Below are positions 13,528 through 23,709 of a stretch of 64,000 nucleotides of DNA, piece by piece. The notes under the pieces were generated by a model. It was not told the origin of the DNA. It was given only the letters and a program-made list of their open reading frames with translations, and searched no databases. Within the stretch, counting starts at the first letter, position 1; each line of letters begins with the position of its first letter. Position numbers and translations under genes: made by a program. Source of the stretch: Oopsacas minuta (Eukaryota; Porifera; Hexactinellida; Lyssacinosida; Leucopsacidae). The stretch spans positions 1 through 64,000 of the forward strand of contig JAKMXF010000307.1 in assembly GCA_024704765.1 (NCBI GenBank), given 5' to 3'.

Positions 13528-14109
13528 TTATTTGTATTTGTTTAGTTAGTTCATGACCTCTCTTTGTAAAACACTATATAGGAAATAACATAAAATAAGT
13601 ATTCATAGAAATGCTTATCTTGTGAGACTAATATGGATAAGCAAAGTAAATACAAACAACGTTTATAGTGTATAATTTGTCTTCATTCAGTTATTGCATT
13701 TATACCTATAGACTTTGGCTTATAAAGTAAAATAATTGTAACTTTGTGAAATTTAGTCCGATTTTAGTGTTCTAAAGTGCTCTGTTCATTATTCCACGAG
13801 GTCTATGAAATCAAAATCACTTCTAGCGTGGATTAAAAAGGAATCACCTCCGGTACAAAAATATAGTTGTCCCAAAGGTGGTATATTAAATGGTTGCGTT
13901 TTCTCAACAGACCCTCAGGCTTTGTTATAACTGAAATTACATTCATTTACTCACTTCATTTTTTGTCATAAATTCTTGAAAATTAACACATTTAGATGCT
14001 TTTGAGAACTTACCAAGTTTTTGTCGGAATTTTAACTCTCAGTATCTTGTTGCTGTCATAAATTAGCTAATTCTCTTAGTTATTTCAGTCTTCGCGGCAA
14101 ATCGAAGTA

Positions 14110-14387
14110 CTCATCTCAGGTTCTGCCTCTCTAATGCTTAGATATACTTCTAATTGGCTTATAGTTTTCTTAAGAAATATATTCCTCTCCCAAGCAACTC
14201 ACTAATTCGAAAGCTTAAGTCCCGTTCTATAGACAACTGCCGTGCACTTCAATTTCTTCGACTCAACATTATTGGGAATTATATTGCAATATTACTTGAT
14301 GAAATGCATCTCAAATCCCAAGTTCAATTTAGTGGGCATACATTGATTGGTTGTAATCCTGATTTGGAAATGTACACAAGCATATTG
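14110..14387 (+). pseudogene. P-element/THAP9-like transposase, 5' portion
   Basis: Plus-strand translation gives FLKKYIPLPSNSLIRKL, then a D(x)CRALQFLRL block, then IAILLDEMHLKSQVQFSGH and LIGCNPDLEMYTSIL. This is the segment around the catalytic LLDEM(Y/H) of P-type transposases (family knowledge). The frame stops being P-like exactly at 14387, where the RAG1-like element begins. No THAP zinc finger was recognised upstream, and there are stops before 14154. Confidence 0.7.
14383..14387. repeat. Left copy of 5 bp target duplication (TATTG)
   Basis: TATTG immediately precedes the left CACAGTG terminus and is repeated exactly at 17733-17737 after the right terminus. Confidence 0.9.
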
Positions 14388-14927
14388 CACAGTGGCTTAA
14401 AATGGGAGTTAGTAAAGAATGCGTATTTTCATTTGAAATAGACATATATAATGTATTATCAGCATGTAGGTTAGCATATGCTAGGAATCATTTGATGCAT
14501 TCAAAATTTTTATAAGGTTTCTATATATCATGTTCTGACGTCATAGCTTACTGTTGAATTTTACTTTTCTTTAATATCTGATTGTATAACGATGTTAGCC
14601 CTATAAATTGTATTATTTGGGTATAATATATCATATCCATGGAAGCAATTATAACTGTTAGAATTTCAAAATTACTCATAATTTTATAAAATGATGTCAG
14701 ACACAATTTTGCTTTTGTACTTCATACTTCTAAATGCGTTTTTAGAATTTATTCATATCTTTTTGCTAATATATATGCCAATTCTGACAATTTTTGGATA
14801 AAAACAATAAGCACTTATATTAAGGGATATTTTATTGTATTATTTATTCACTAGCGTTCAGTAAACTACGTTGTTACAATATCGTATCAATAATAAGGCC
14901 CTTAATGATATTATCAATAGATGATTC

Positions 14928-16313
14928 TCATAAATCTGTTGCATTGTCTCTACAGCACTTAGCTCTCCGGGCATGACCGTGTTCTCCGCACTTTTCGCAC
15001 ACCACTGTCGATCGAGATTTCATTAACACAGGATCGCTTTCAAATGAGAGTCTGAGAAATATATCAATGACATTATCCTCGAAGGAAGTTTTCCTTGCTA
15101 GATGTTCCATATATTTCCTGATTAATTTGTTGCAGGCTTCGGATCCTTCTTCGCTAAAGCATTTCAATTCATACCCAAAGTTCATCTCTCTCAGTATTTC
15201 TTCAGAATAGGCTAGTAATTGATGTAAAGTCGGTGTAATGTTCACCCAAGGAAAGGATTGAAGAATAAGGAGATAGGTGTCTGTACAAAGGTTACCCAAT
15301 TCTTCTGTATTGATTTTTCTGTCTGAATTTATGATTCTCAGAATGAAAGATAATTGTGTGTGCAATTTACAAAGTGAGTCCCTATGATCAATCTTAACCA
15401 AAGACATTGCGCATTCAATAAACTTGGAGTCATTTGAAAAAGCTCTTCGAGCCACACCACCAGTGGAAGTAGTATCTTCTTTGAGGTCTGGTTGGTCAAT
15501 TCTTAGACCTGTTACGTCTTGAACTATGGTTCGCACATCCATCATAGAGTCTTTAATTTCTTTTGATGCTGGTGACCATGTGAGCTTGTTACAATTCAGG
15601 TGGTACACAAGTAAATTAAACCATCTAAAAATGCATGTATAGGAATGTAAGGGAGAAGCAGGTAGAATACCCATTGTTGATAATGGTTGGTGAGTCAGGT
15701 TAAATCTTTGATTCGTTGGTAATGAAAAGAAAGCATCAATGTCTTCCAGTTCTCCAAATAATTGAATTGCGTCTGAAATGTTTCTATTGATGGGATAGCC
15801 TTGCAAAATTAAATCACGATCTTTTAGTTCTTTCTGCGTTGCAGTACATAGTTGGCAACTCGCACCTCCTGCTCCTGAGAGAATACTTGCCACTTTACCA
15901 TCAAGCATTGATCAGACAACATCGACAAATATATGTTTATCATCGGCAAAATAGAAACCTTGGTGCTTCATTTGATCTGTTTCGGGATTGATGATATCTT
16001 TCATAAATTGGTGAATATGTCATGATTTTCTGTGGCAGCAAGAAGGAAAATTGGACGTTGGGAGAATGGAGAATTCGGGCAGTTGTTTTTCCAAAGTTCC
16101 ATTCCACTGAAATTGACAATGTGTATTGCTTTGAAGCAAAATAGGATGAACGATTTGGTAGACGTATCCGTATTTGGTTGATTATATACGGTGTGCTTTC
16201 CAGATCCATCTAAGCCATCAGCAATCTGAATCGGAGAGGAAAATTTTCATTTGAAGTGGACGGTAGAATGGACATAATTCTACAAAATGTATGGTGGACA
16301 AATTGAGCGTATG

Positions 16314-16370
<57 letters not shown>

Positions 16371-17031
16371 AACTGGGGCTGTAGGATTCGGGTATAGTTG
16401 AATCATACTTCGTAGTACTAAATTATTTCTATGATCTGCCACCCTCTGATATGTAGGAAAGTGAATTTCATTAGACAACAAAAGTTGTAATAGAGTATAC
16501 TTCCTCTTGCCAATCTCTAGTAGATCGAAAAGAAATAATGCCTTGCCCACATCCAATTCTTTGCTTTCGGATGCACGCCAAATTTACCAGAGAATTTCCC
16601 TGCACAATTGATTTAGATACCCTTGCAACTTCTCGATTGTCTTCTTCATTGCACAACAATTGCAAAGCAAGAGCTGCAATTGTAATTTCAGAAGTGTTTT
16701 CGATTACCGAGATGGACCTGATAGACTCAAGAACGAGATACGGGAACGCTGATGTTGCAATGAAAGATTGATAAGTTCTTTCTTTTGGTGCACCGACTTA
16801 GTTTTTTGGTGGGCTTGTGAAGCTATGAATAATTCTGAGCAAATTCCAGAATGCCACCAATCTCCATGCAAAGATTCAAGTTTAGCCTTTAGCCTGCTTG
16901 ACATCGTCTAATCCATGGAGATCGCTAAGATAACAGAGAGTTGTTTGGACGTAATTGCCATTTGCTTTCAGGATTCTCGCTAAATCGAGACGAGATTCGG
17001 AGGAAGTCATCGGAGCAATTGGTTCAGCCAT
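14928..17031 (-). pseudogene. RAG1-like / Transib-superfamily transposase (disabled)
   Basis: Read on the minus strand from an ATG at 17031 (MAEPIAPMTSSESRLDLARI). After several frame changes, 16218-16550 gives KALFLFDLLEIGKRKYTLLQ and YPNPTAPVG. The first catalytic-Asp region, ADGLDGSGKHTVYNQ, lies at about 16175-16222, followed by FCFKAIHIVNFSGMELWKNN and CPNSPFSQRPIFLLAATEN, which follow the RAG1 order around D600. From 15908 a clean 326-codon frame encodes the rest: a CQLC zinc pair at residues 18-21, QGYPINRNIS, an LHSYT segment where RAG1 has LHCD, WVNITPTLHQLLAYSEEIL, then SEEGSEACNKLIRK with Glu254 matching RAG1 E962, and DIFLRLSFESDPVL as in Transib. A zinc knuckle (CEKCGEHGHARRAKCC) ends it. 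Lesions are frameshifts near 16900, 16300 and 16000, stops near 16015 and 15915, and a (GT)n expansion. RAG1 alignments are from memory. Confidence 0.82.
16316..16369. repeat. (CA)n microsatellite inside the RAG1-like gene
   Basis: About 27 CA units interrupt the minus-strand coding frame just after the YPNPTAPVG segment. In the ORF it reads as an artificial VCVC run. Its expansion probably helped break the frame. Confidence 0.9.
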
Positions 17032-17732
17032 TGATCACGGATAAACTATCTATGAGAAAATAAAGGTGTATGATTAAAAACATAAGTACACGTATATATG
17101 TTTAATTTTGTGCAGTAGTTTCCAAGAAGAATTAGGATCAGACGGGTATTCAATTACATAGTTACAGATATCCCTTTAGGAATTTCCATAGCAACGATTA
17201 AAGACGATGGAATGTGACCAAAAATCAAAGTTCCGCATTGTTTCGGGGCCTGTCATCTTCATATAACATAGCATAAATTGCAAACAACAACCGGTATTAT
17301 CTTCGCTTGGACGTTCCTTGACTTTTTTTCAGACACTCTCAAAATTTTATCGATGGAAAAATGGGATTCATTTTTTACCCTGGTATAACAATCCTTCACA
17401 TGAAAAGTACACAGTTTAGAATATATCTGATACAAAATTAGAAATCAGCATGCAAAATTGTCTAGGATAGATGAAACAATAGATCGCTAATATATTCTAT
17501 AAAGAATCAGAATCTTTGTGAAAATCTTTGATATTTTGAATTCTCCGAAACGATAAATTTCAGCATCAAAAACCACAAAGTTTCGATTCAAATTTACATA
17601 ACTAATAGGCTATCAAAAGATTCGAAAATTGGAATGGATGCAACTTGAATGTTTAGAAAAGCAAAGAAACCATAAAGGAATGAAAGCATTACTTTAAAAA
17701 ATTTCTTAATTCTCTACTACTAAGCCACTGTG
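17032..17732. other. 5' non-coding part of the RAG1-like element
   Basis: No open frame with recognisable similarity. It lies upstream of the gene start at 17031 and ends in the right TIR, so it would hold the promoter and terminal binding sites. Confidence 0.5.
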
Positions 17733-17737
17733 TATTG
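17733..17737. repeat. Right copy of 5 bp target duplication (TATTG)
   Basis: Exact duplicate of 14383-14387, directly adjoining the CACTGTG right terminus. Confidence 0.9.
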
Positions 17738-19190
17738 TGCTCTATGGTCGTATCACTCATGAAGTCGATCCCATTCGTGATTTCAGTAGTACCTCTAGCT
17801 AAAACACAGGAGATATTGTTTATCAGAATTTGGATAAATGTTGTTATTACTAACACAATCTCTGTTCAGAATTAGAGCAATCGTTTCAGATAACCACCCA
17901 ACAATCGTGAATGCTTACACTCGTCTCCTAACGAATTACAAAGTTCAGGACAAAGATTCCAAGATCATTAACCCTTACTCTCCTGATGGTGTATTTATCT
18001 TCTCTTTGATAGCTGCAATCCGATCAAAAACATTAGAAATAATCTAGTGGCCATTAAATTTTTGATATTCCATCATTACACATTTTTTCTGCAAATATGA
18101 ATATTTACTTTCAATCAGAATTTGTACGGTGGTCCCATTTCATTCAATTTTCACGAGAAAGACTTAAGCTTATCTGCACATCTCCGTGCAGCATATAAGA
18201 TCAACTACTCTGTAGTTCATCCAGAAATAACAAGCAATTTGTTTCCTTAGCTCTTGCTATCAACGAATTAACTATAAGTGCCTTTCACTTATATCTTACT
18301 AAAGAGGAAGTTACTCCTGGATTTTTTAATCTTATTCGGATTTGGTGGCTCTTTATCAATTCGAAGGAACATTTTCACACTTTTAATCAAGGCGATGCTT
18401 TAGTTTCTAATGACTCTAAAAACAGAGTTCCTTTGTTCATTCAGTAATGGGCGAATTACTTGGCTGGGCTCGGGAAAATTTGGATTGTCTAAGCAACATT
18501 CGAACCCCTAATACAGACAAACTATGCCATCTCTGAATCATCTCTTGGCTTAATTTCAGGAGGATATGAATATGTATTAACTGGGCGTTTGCAAAATGAT
18601 CCACTTGAGAGGAGGTTTTCGTATTATCGGCACCTGAGTTGTGGACGGTTTTTGGTCAGTTTGCGAGAGGTGATCAAATCAGAGTCAATAATCAAATTGA
18701 ATCTCTCTTAATGTGAAATATTGACATCAGTTCTTTATCAACTACAACTCATTCTAATTCATCTATATATGACCTTGCAAGGAACATGCTCATTAATGAT
18801 TACGATTATTTACTGCTGAGTGATATTTCTCAACAGTTAGTCGTTTACATCTCTGGGTATATGTGTTTGAAGCTATCAGAACATACTCATTGTCCTGTCA
18901 GTTGAGCTCCTTGAACAACAATCTTATTTCTTCTGAATATATGAGCAACTTAAATCAAGGTGCTTTGACTCTAGCCTGTAATTCATTACGTCATTATGTA
19001 TTGAGTGTATTTGTTTATGCTTGAAGTTTCGGAGAAAGATGTTAGAAGTTCTAGATATCCTTAGAAATCTCTATCACAGATATTACTCAGTATAGCAACA
19101 GTTGTATGGGATTCTAGCTCTGCTTGTGTAGATCACTCAGAATATCCAAAAGAATTGTTAACAAAACCGTTTGCAAGATTTATTTAAATA
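17738..19190 (+). pseudogene. P-element/THAP9-like transposase, 3' portion
   Basis: It begins in frame with the 5' fragment: CSMVVSLMKSIPFVISVVPL. It then shows IRAIVSDNHPTIVNAYTRLL (17870-17940) with the conserved RA(I/V)VSDNH block, ALAINELTISAFHLYLTKEE near 18250-18310, and LTGRLQNDPLERRFSYYRHL near 18580-18640, the strongly conserved P/THAP9 C-terminal segment. Traces of a later CxxH region follow to about 19190. Multiple frameshifts and stops make it non-functional. Confidence 0.75.
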
Positions 19191-19979
19191 CATTAAGGAA
19201 ATAGGCCTGTGAAACTTGGCGTAAGGATCAAGTTACTGCGTTCAAGCGAAACAAATGACGTAAATGTCAAACTTAAGTGTGTTACAACAGTATATTATAT
19301 AATTAGCATATCCAGCTAATTTCTTTTCATGTATCACTCTTCACATCTATAAACGATGCACACCAATGGCTGTGCTTAAGACTATATACTGTATTTATAC
19401 GTTACCGTATACGTGTTGTAATGCTAATCTTGCTGTGTCATTGTAGTAACATTTAATGAGAAACCATTCTCTAAAATATTTAGGCGTTTCCGTCATATGT
19501 GGAAACCTATTTACACTTGAATATGTAATGATATCTGCAATTCTTCATGATTAAACAGAATATAATCAATGGCCTGAAAATTATTTTGCCAATTCTTTGC
19601 TTAGCAAGTCATGTATATAGTAAGCCATGTTTTAACATTTATATTGGTTAAGCAGTAGTTAATAATAGTATTTTTCGAAACAGTGCAATCACGTCATAAT
19701 TTCGTCATATATGTGGATTTTCTTCCAAGACTCAAACTTGTTCGAGTCAGGCAGGAAATACCCATATATTCCAAAATCAGCCCTGGGAACCTTCCAGTGT
19801 CTTCGAATAAATTGTGGACATACAAACATGCATATATGTTACAGTAAGATAGTGAAATCGGTAATTTTACGAAATCCCTGATTGTTTTGGGAAATTCATA
19901 TAATTACTAATTCACCCAGAGAGTTCAGGAATTTACTGAAATAATTAGGAAATTCACGATATTCCTAATTATAGACCCA

Positions 19980-21330
19980 CAGTCCCGGCAAAAAGTCTGG
20001 AGTATTGTTGATAAAATTCGAATATTCTAGTATTGGAACAAAAGGTTACAACATTATTGTTACAGAACATTGTTATAAACCTATGGTGGAATGGAAACAA
20101 TAGTTTCATCATTCTATAGCACGACAAATCAATATTTAATTGGATAACCCCTATCTTTTAGTACTTCCAAGATTCGTTTTGGCATAGATTTCGCTAAGTT
20201 TTCACAATGTCTTTTAGTGATTTCAGTTACCCAAACTTCCCGTATGGCCTTGATGAGAGCATTCATTGAGGCAGGATACCTAGCAGCAACCATTCGTTTT
20301 AGAACTGTCCAGCTATTTTCAATCACATTTAGATCAGGGCTGCTACCTGGCGAAACCAGGAGATCGATGTTTTTTTCAGAAAGCCAGTTTTGACAACTCG
20401 GAGTGTGCACTGGTGCACCATCTTGTTGAAAGATTTCGCACTCTAAATTGTTCATCATTGGTTCCAGGTTTTCTTTCAGAACATCTAAATACACTTTTGA
20501 TGTTATAGTTAAGTTTTTTTTGACATGATCCAAAGTGCTCCCTTACCTCTTCCGGACATGCAGCTTCATATCATAACAGATGGTGGAAATTTGACAGTTT
20601 GTATGGTGTATTTGGGATTGTACCTTTTATTAGGGGGCCTTCTCGCAAACTGTTTGGTTCCTGAAAATTGCACAATCTTCACTTCGTCACTGAACAATAC
20701 TTTCATCCATTGTTCAGCTGTCCACATTTTGTATTTTTTACAGAAGTTGAGGCGGTCTCGCAAATTTTTAGCAGAAAGGAGAGGCTTTTTCGCGGGTTTG
20801 AATGCTTTTAGATTCAATTTTATTTGTAAATTGTGTCTAAAAGTTCGAGCACTTATCTTTTGGTCAAATTTAATTCTGAAACAATATCAACAGAGGACAC
20901 AGTAGGGTCATCTTGAACTATGCGTTTAATTCGGGCATCAGTTCCTGGGGTGATTTTTAGTAGCCTTCCAGATCTCTTCCTAGACCTTAGATCACCTTCA
21001 AAATCTTTATTTCTTATTCTTTTGAGTGTCTTAGATACTGCACCTTGTGAGATATTAAGAGAAGTAGCAATATCCTTCTGTTTCATACACATGAGATCCA
21101 TTCGTTCAACCCTAGCTCTTTTCTTAGGTGGTAGTTCAGCCATCTTTCAATTGAAAGAACAAGAATAGCAAGTATTACCCAAGGTTTGGTCCAAATTACT
21201 ATATTAAGCAGGCTAATATTATCATCATTAATAATAGGAAGTAATTAGTAAATAATATTATCAGGCTATTCCTGCGTAAGTTCAATAAAATCGAAAAATA
21301 ATGAAATATTCCAGACTTTTGCCGGGACTG
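19980..21330. mobile_element. Tc1-like element nested in the Ginger arm
   Basis: Left terminus CAGTCCCGGCAAAAAGTCTG at 19980; the reverse complement of the right terminus at 21330 reads CAGTCCCGGCAAAAGTCTGG. The flanking TA pair has decayed to CA and GA compared with the intact right Ginger arm (which has a TA there). Length is 1351 bp. Confidence 0.85.
20129..21143 (-). pseudogene. Tc1-like DDE transposase (frameshifted)
   Basis: The minus-strand start MAELPPKKRARVERMDLMCM at 21143 leads into a helix-turn-helix (KDIATSLNISQGAVSKTLKR) and a basic GRP-like linker. The catalytic core follows in a second frame (VLFSDEVKIVQFS near 20690) and a third (20129-20533: EIFQQDGAPVHT, then SPDLNVIENSW). 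These carry the first Asp, the second Asp and the Glu of a DD34E-type triad, with one residue fewer than usual in the D-E spacing. Two frameshifts (near 20850 and 20550) disable it. Confidence 0.85.
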
Positions 21331-22119
21331 GAGTTATTTCATTAATTTACTAAATGAAATGCCAGAATTATCACAAAAGCTCAATAAATGTGTGAAATAA
21401 ATAATACTTTTGAACATTCCGGTGTTTTCATTGATTCACCATAGCATGGCTTCCTGATTGTTGTTTCACACATGTGATAATTAGCTGTACAGCTGAAAGG
21501 TAAACATCTATTTTTGATGATAACCACTTATTCTTTGGATATCAAAAAACTTTTGGTTATGAATTTGATATATATACAAAAAGATTAAAATTTTATAATT
21601 ATCAACTCAAATCACTATTTCAAAAAATTGTAAATGTCTTCAGAAAGCCTCGAACTGGAAGAAATATTCAAGCGATATCTGTTCAAACCATATGATGAAT
21701 GCAAGAGTATCTCATACCAACAGTGAATACTATAAAATCATTGACAGTCTGAAATCAGCCTCTGCTCTCGGTCATAGGGGAAGTAGGACAGATATAATCT
21801 TCTTACTAAGTATTTTAGTTAGGTTATTTAAGTTTCTCGCAAATAACGTTAGTTGGGAACTACTGAAATGAAGATCAATCATGAAATAATAATTTGCAAT
21901 GTCTCCATTTTTAAAGGTGTTTAACTTTTTATCTGAGAGCATAGAGAAGAAATTTTTAAAACACCATAATTATTATTTATTTGCTATATTCGGCAGAAAT
22001 TTTATTTTAGATATGCGATACTCCAATGTGGTGATCTAGAAAAGCTTGTCAAGAAACGTACTCCCCTGGATGATTCCCCCTTTATTATGTTACTCTCGAG
22101 GATACCTTTGATGTCTTTA

Positions 22120-23320
22120 AACGCCTTCTGTTGCGACGGGAAATGGTGGTCAGAACCGAATGATCAAAGAACTGCAACTAAAGTATATCAACATCACCAC
22201 TAAATCCCTGTGCGAGGAGTGCCAAATGGAAAGGAAGAGACCTATAACAAAAGGTGTTGTTGTACGTCTCATAGTTTCCAAGGAGTACTCATCTAGGAGT
22301 CAAGTTGATCTAAAAGATATGGAAGCTATGCCTCATTCACAAAACAAATGGAACTTGGTTTACCAGGACCATCTTACCAAGTTTTATGTTCTCAAACCTC
22401 TCACAACAAAGCGTGCAGCTGAAGTGGCATTTCAACTTGTAGACATTTTTGCTTATGGGTGCACCAGCCATTCTTCAGAGTGATAATGGCTCAGAATTTA
22501 CACCAGTGTAATTACAGATATGAAACAAGTGTGGCTAAAACTAGTTCTGGTTCATGGAAAGCCGCGCCACCCACAAAGTCAAGGTTCTGTGGAACGCGCA
22601 AATGAAGACAAAGGATATGCTTGTTGCCTGGCGTGCAGACAACAGAACGCATAATTGGACTATTCCAAAAGAATTCCGCTTTTCATTTTGGAATAAGTGC
22701 TCCCCTTATTCGCCCAAGATTGGATGTGAGCCACATGTGGGCCTAACTTCACTGTCTCTTCCATCAGAGGTGATAAACACCCTACAAAGTGAAGATGATT
22801 TGACTGCTATTGTTGCGACTTACCCACAGCTTCGACTGATAATTTAATCACTCCAGTTACTATCACATCAGTGCAACCCTGTAATACTAGTATCACTTCG
22901 ATGCAACTCGGCAATAAGATTACTCAAGAACAACACTTGGATGCCGGGAATGAATTTGAAGAAGTCATTTCTATTGGAACTCCCTTACAAATTATTGAAA
23001 GAAATACAGCCCAGATCATGTTAAATAGGGAAATGCACGCACACCACAAATTTTTCAGGCTGAAAGAATGGTGAAGGGTAGCCGACTTGAGCTTCAAGCT
23101 GGGATAGTTGAAGATAATGTAGTTCTTCCAATTCCAACAGTAGATTTGGGATAAGGGATGCCCGAAATATTCTTGGCGTAATCATAAAAAGAGACCTGAA
23201 AACAGACCAGTATACTATTGGTGTAAGATGGTATTGAAAGAGCAATACTCAAGAATTCAGTTTGACCTTTGTCCTCAACGCTTGTTATTAACAACCAGCA
23301 TCAATACTGAGATCACAGTG
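22120..23320 (+). pseudogene. Ginger/KRBA2-like integrase transposase (broken)
   Basis: At 22160-22483 the frame reads LCEECQMERKRPITKGVVVR, the CxxC of an integrase zinc domain, then SRSQVDLKDMEAMP, QDHLTKFYVLKPLTTKRAAE and the start of the core. In the next frame AILQSDNGSEF gives the second catalytic Asp (near 22470-22500). Next come HGKPRHPQSQGSVERAN with the Glu region (near 22555-22600), then MLVAWRADNRTHNWT and CEPHVGLTSLSLPSEVINTL. The tail (22871-23260) continues with an ERMVKGSRLELQAGIVEDNV-like block. The order matches KRBA2/Ginger-type integrases. At least three frameshifts or stops are present. Confidence 0.7.
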
Positions 23321-23709
23321 TCACTGTGTTCAGTCGTCTTCGCTCGGTCAGCTTCTGGTGGGTAATGTTTTGCTAAATGCAATTCTAATTGTCCGAGCTA
23401 GTTTGAATCGAACAGATGTAAGTGCTACAAAGCAAAATTTAAGTGTAATTCTCGGTGCAACGGAAGTCTCACTTGTGCAAACAAAAGATTTCTTAACATT
23501 TCGTCATTTTGTTGTGCTCACTAGGAAAAATGCAGTATTGTACCTCTTACTACATTAGTGTTTAGTAAATTAGTGAAATAACTAGGTCTATAATTAGGAA
23601 TTTCGTGAATTTCCTAATTATTTCAGTAAATTCATGAACTCTCTGAGTGAATTAGTAATTACATGGATTTTGTGAAATCATTGATTTCACTATCTTACTG
23701 TAACATATA

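Larger units (their letters stand above)
10087..13873. mobile_element. Long-TIR element, Merlin-like termini
   Basis: A roughly 345 bp segment at 10087-10435 is repeated in inverted orientation at 13528-13873 with high identity. The outermost right sequence (reverse complement GGGACAACTATATTTTTGTA) resembles the start of the Merlin element at 47867 (GGTACAACTATAGAATTGCA). No ISXO2/Merlin transposase is visible between the arms; the interior is occupied by a hAT fossil. The call is therefore a probable non-autonomous or gutted Merlin-like element. No clear target duplication was seen. Confidence 0.55.
14388..17732. mobile_element. RAG1/Transib-like DNA transposon (3345 bp)
   Basis: Left end CACAGTGGCTTA (14388-14399). 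The reverse complement of the right end is also CACAGTGGCTTA (17721-17732), a perfect 12 bp TIR that starts with the canonical V(D)J heptamer. Perfect 5 bp target duplications (TATTG) flank it; 5 bp is the known size for Transib and ProtoRAG. Reading from 14387 straight to 17738 rejoins the P transposase in frame, with SIL on the left and CSMVVSLMKSIPFVIS on the right, so the boundaries are exact. A single gene (14928-17031, minus) fills most of it. The 540 bp left of the gene and 700 bp right of it hold no second ORF, so there is no RAG2-like partner. I see no A-rich nonamer at a 12 or 23 bp spacing. Confidence 0.88.
9449..19629. mobile_element. P-type element, host for two nested insertions
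   Basis: Inverted terminal segments of roughly 110 bp match: the left begins CATTGCTTACTATATACA at 9449, and the reverse complement of the right begins CATGGCTTACTATATACA at 19629. Both continue through the block 'gctaagcaaagaattg' and a second block ending 'tcatgaagaattgcag'. Between them lie fragments of a P/THAP9-like transposase (about 14110-14387 and 17738-19190) on the plus strand. The flanks carry a near direct repeat (TTTTACATTTATAT before, TTTTAACATTTATAT after), longer than the 8 bp duplication known for P elements, so the exact boundary is uncertain. Two insertions, at about 10087-13873 and 14388-17732, interrupt it. Confidence 0.65.
19837..23705. mobile_element. Ginger-type element (TGTTA ends, 4 bp duplication)
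   Basis: An inverted repeat of about 140 bp runs from TGTTACAGTAAGATAGTGAA at 19837 to its reverse complement ending at 23705. The left arm is split by the Tc1 at 19980-21330; its continuation 'gttatttcattaatttac' after the Tc1 matches the right arm. TATA directly flanks both ends (19833-19836 and 23706-23709). TGT(T)A termini with a 4 bp duplication are the published pattern for Ginger elements, cut-and-paste relatives of gypsy integrases. The interior codes for an integrase-like transposase. Confidence 0.75.

Noticed and set aside
14388-14440. Full 12- or 23-spacer recombination signals
   Set aside because: The heptamer is exact at both ends, but no A-rich nonamer lies at 12 or 23 bp spacing at either end.
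16218-16556. Minus-strand ORF with a Val-Cys repeat as a special protein
   Set aside because: The VCVC run is the (CA)n microsatellite translated; the flanks belong to the broken RAG1-like gene.
14388-17732. A RAG2-like (Kelch) partner gene in the RAG1-like element
   Set aside because: Only 540 and 700 bp lie outside the transposase, with no open frame or Kelch-like repeat on either strand.
20525-20905. Plus-strand 126-residue ORF
   Set aside because: It lies antisense to the Tc1 transposase core at 20129-21143, which explains it.
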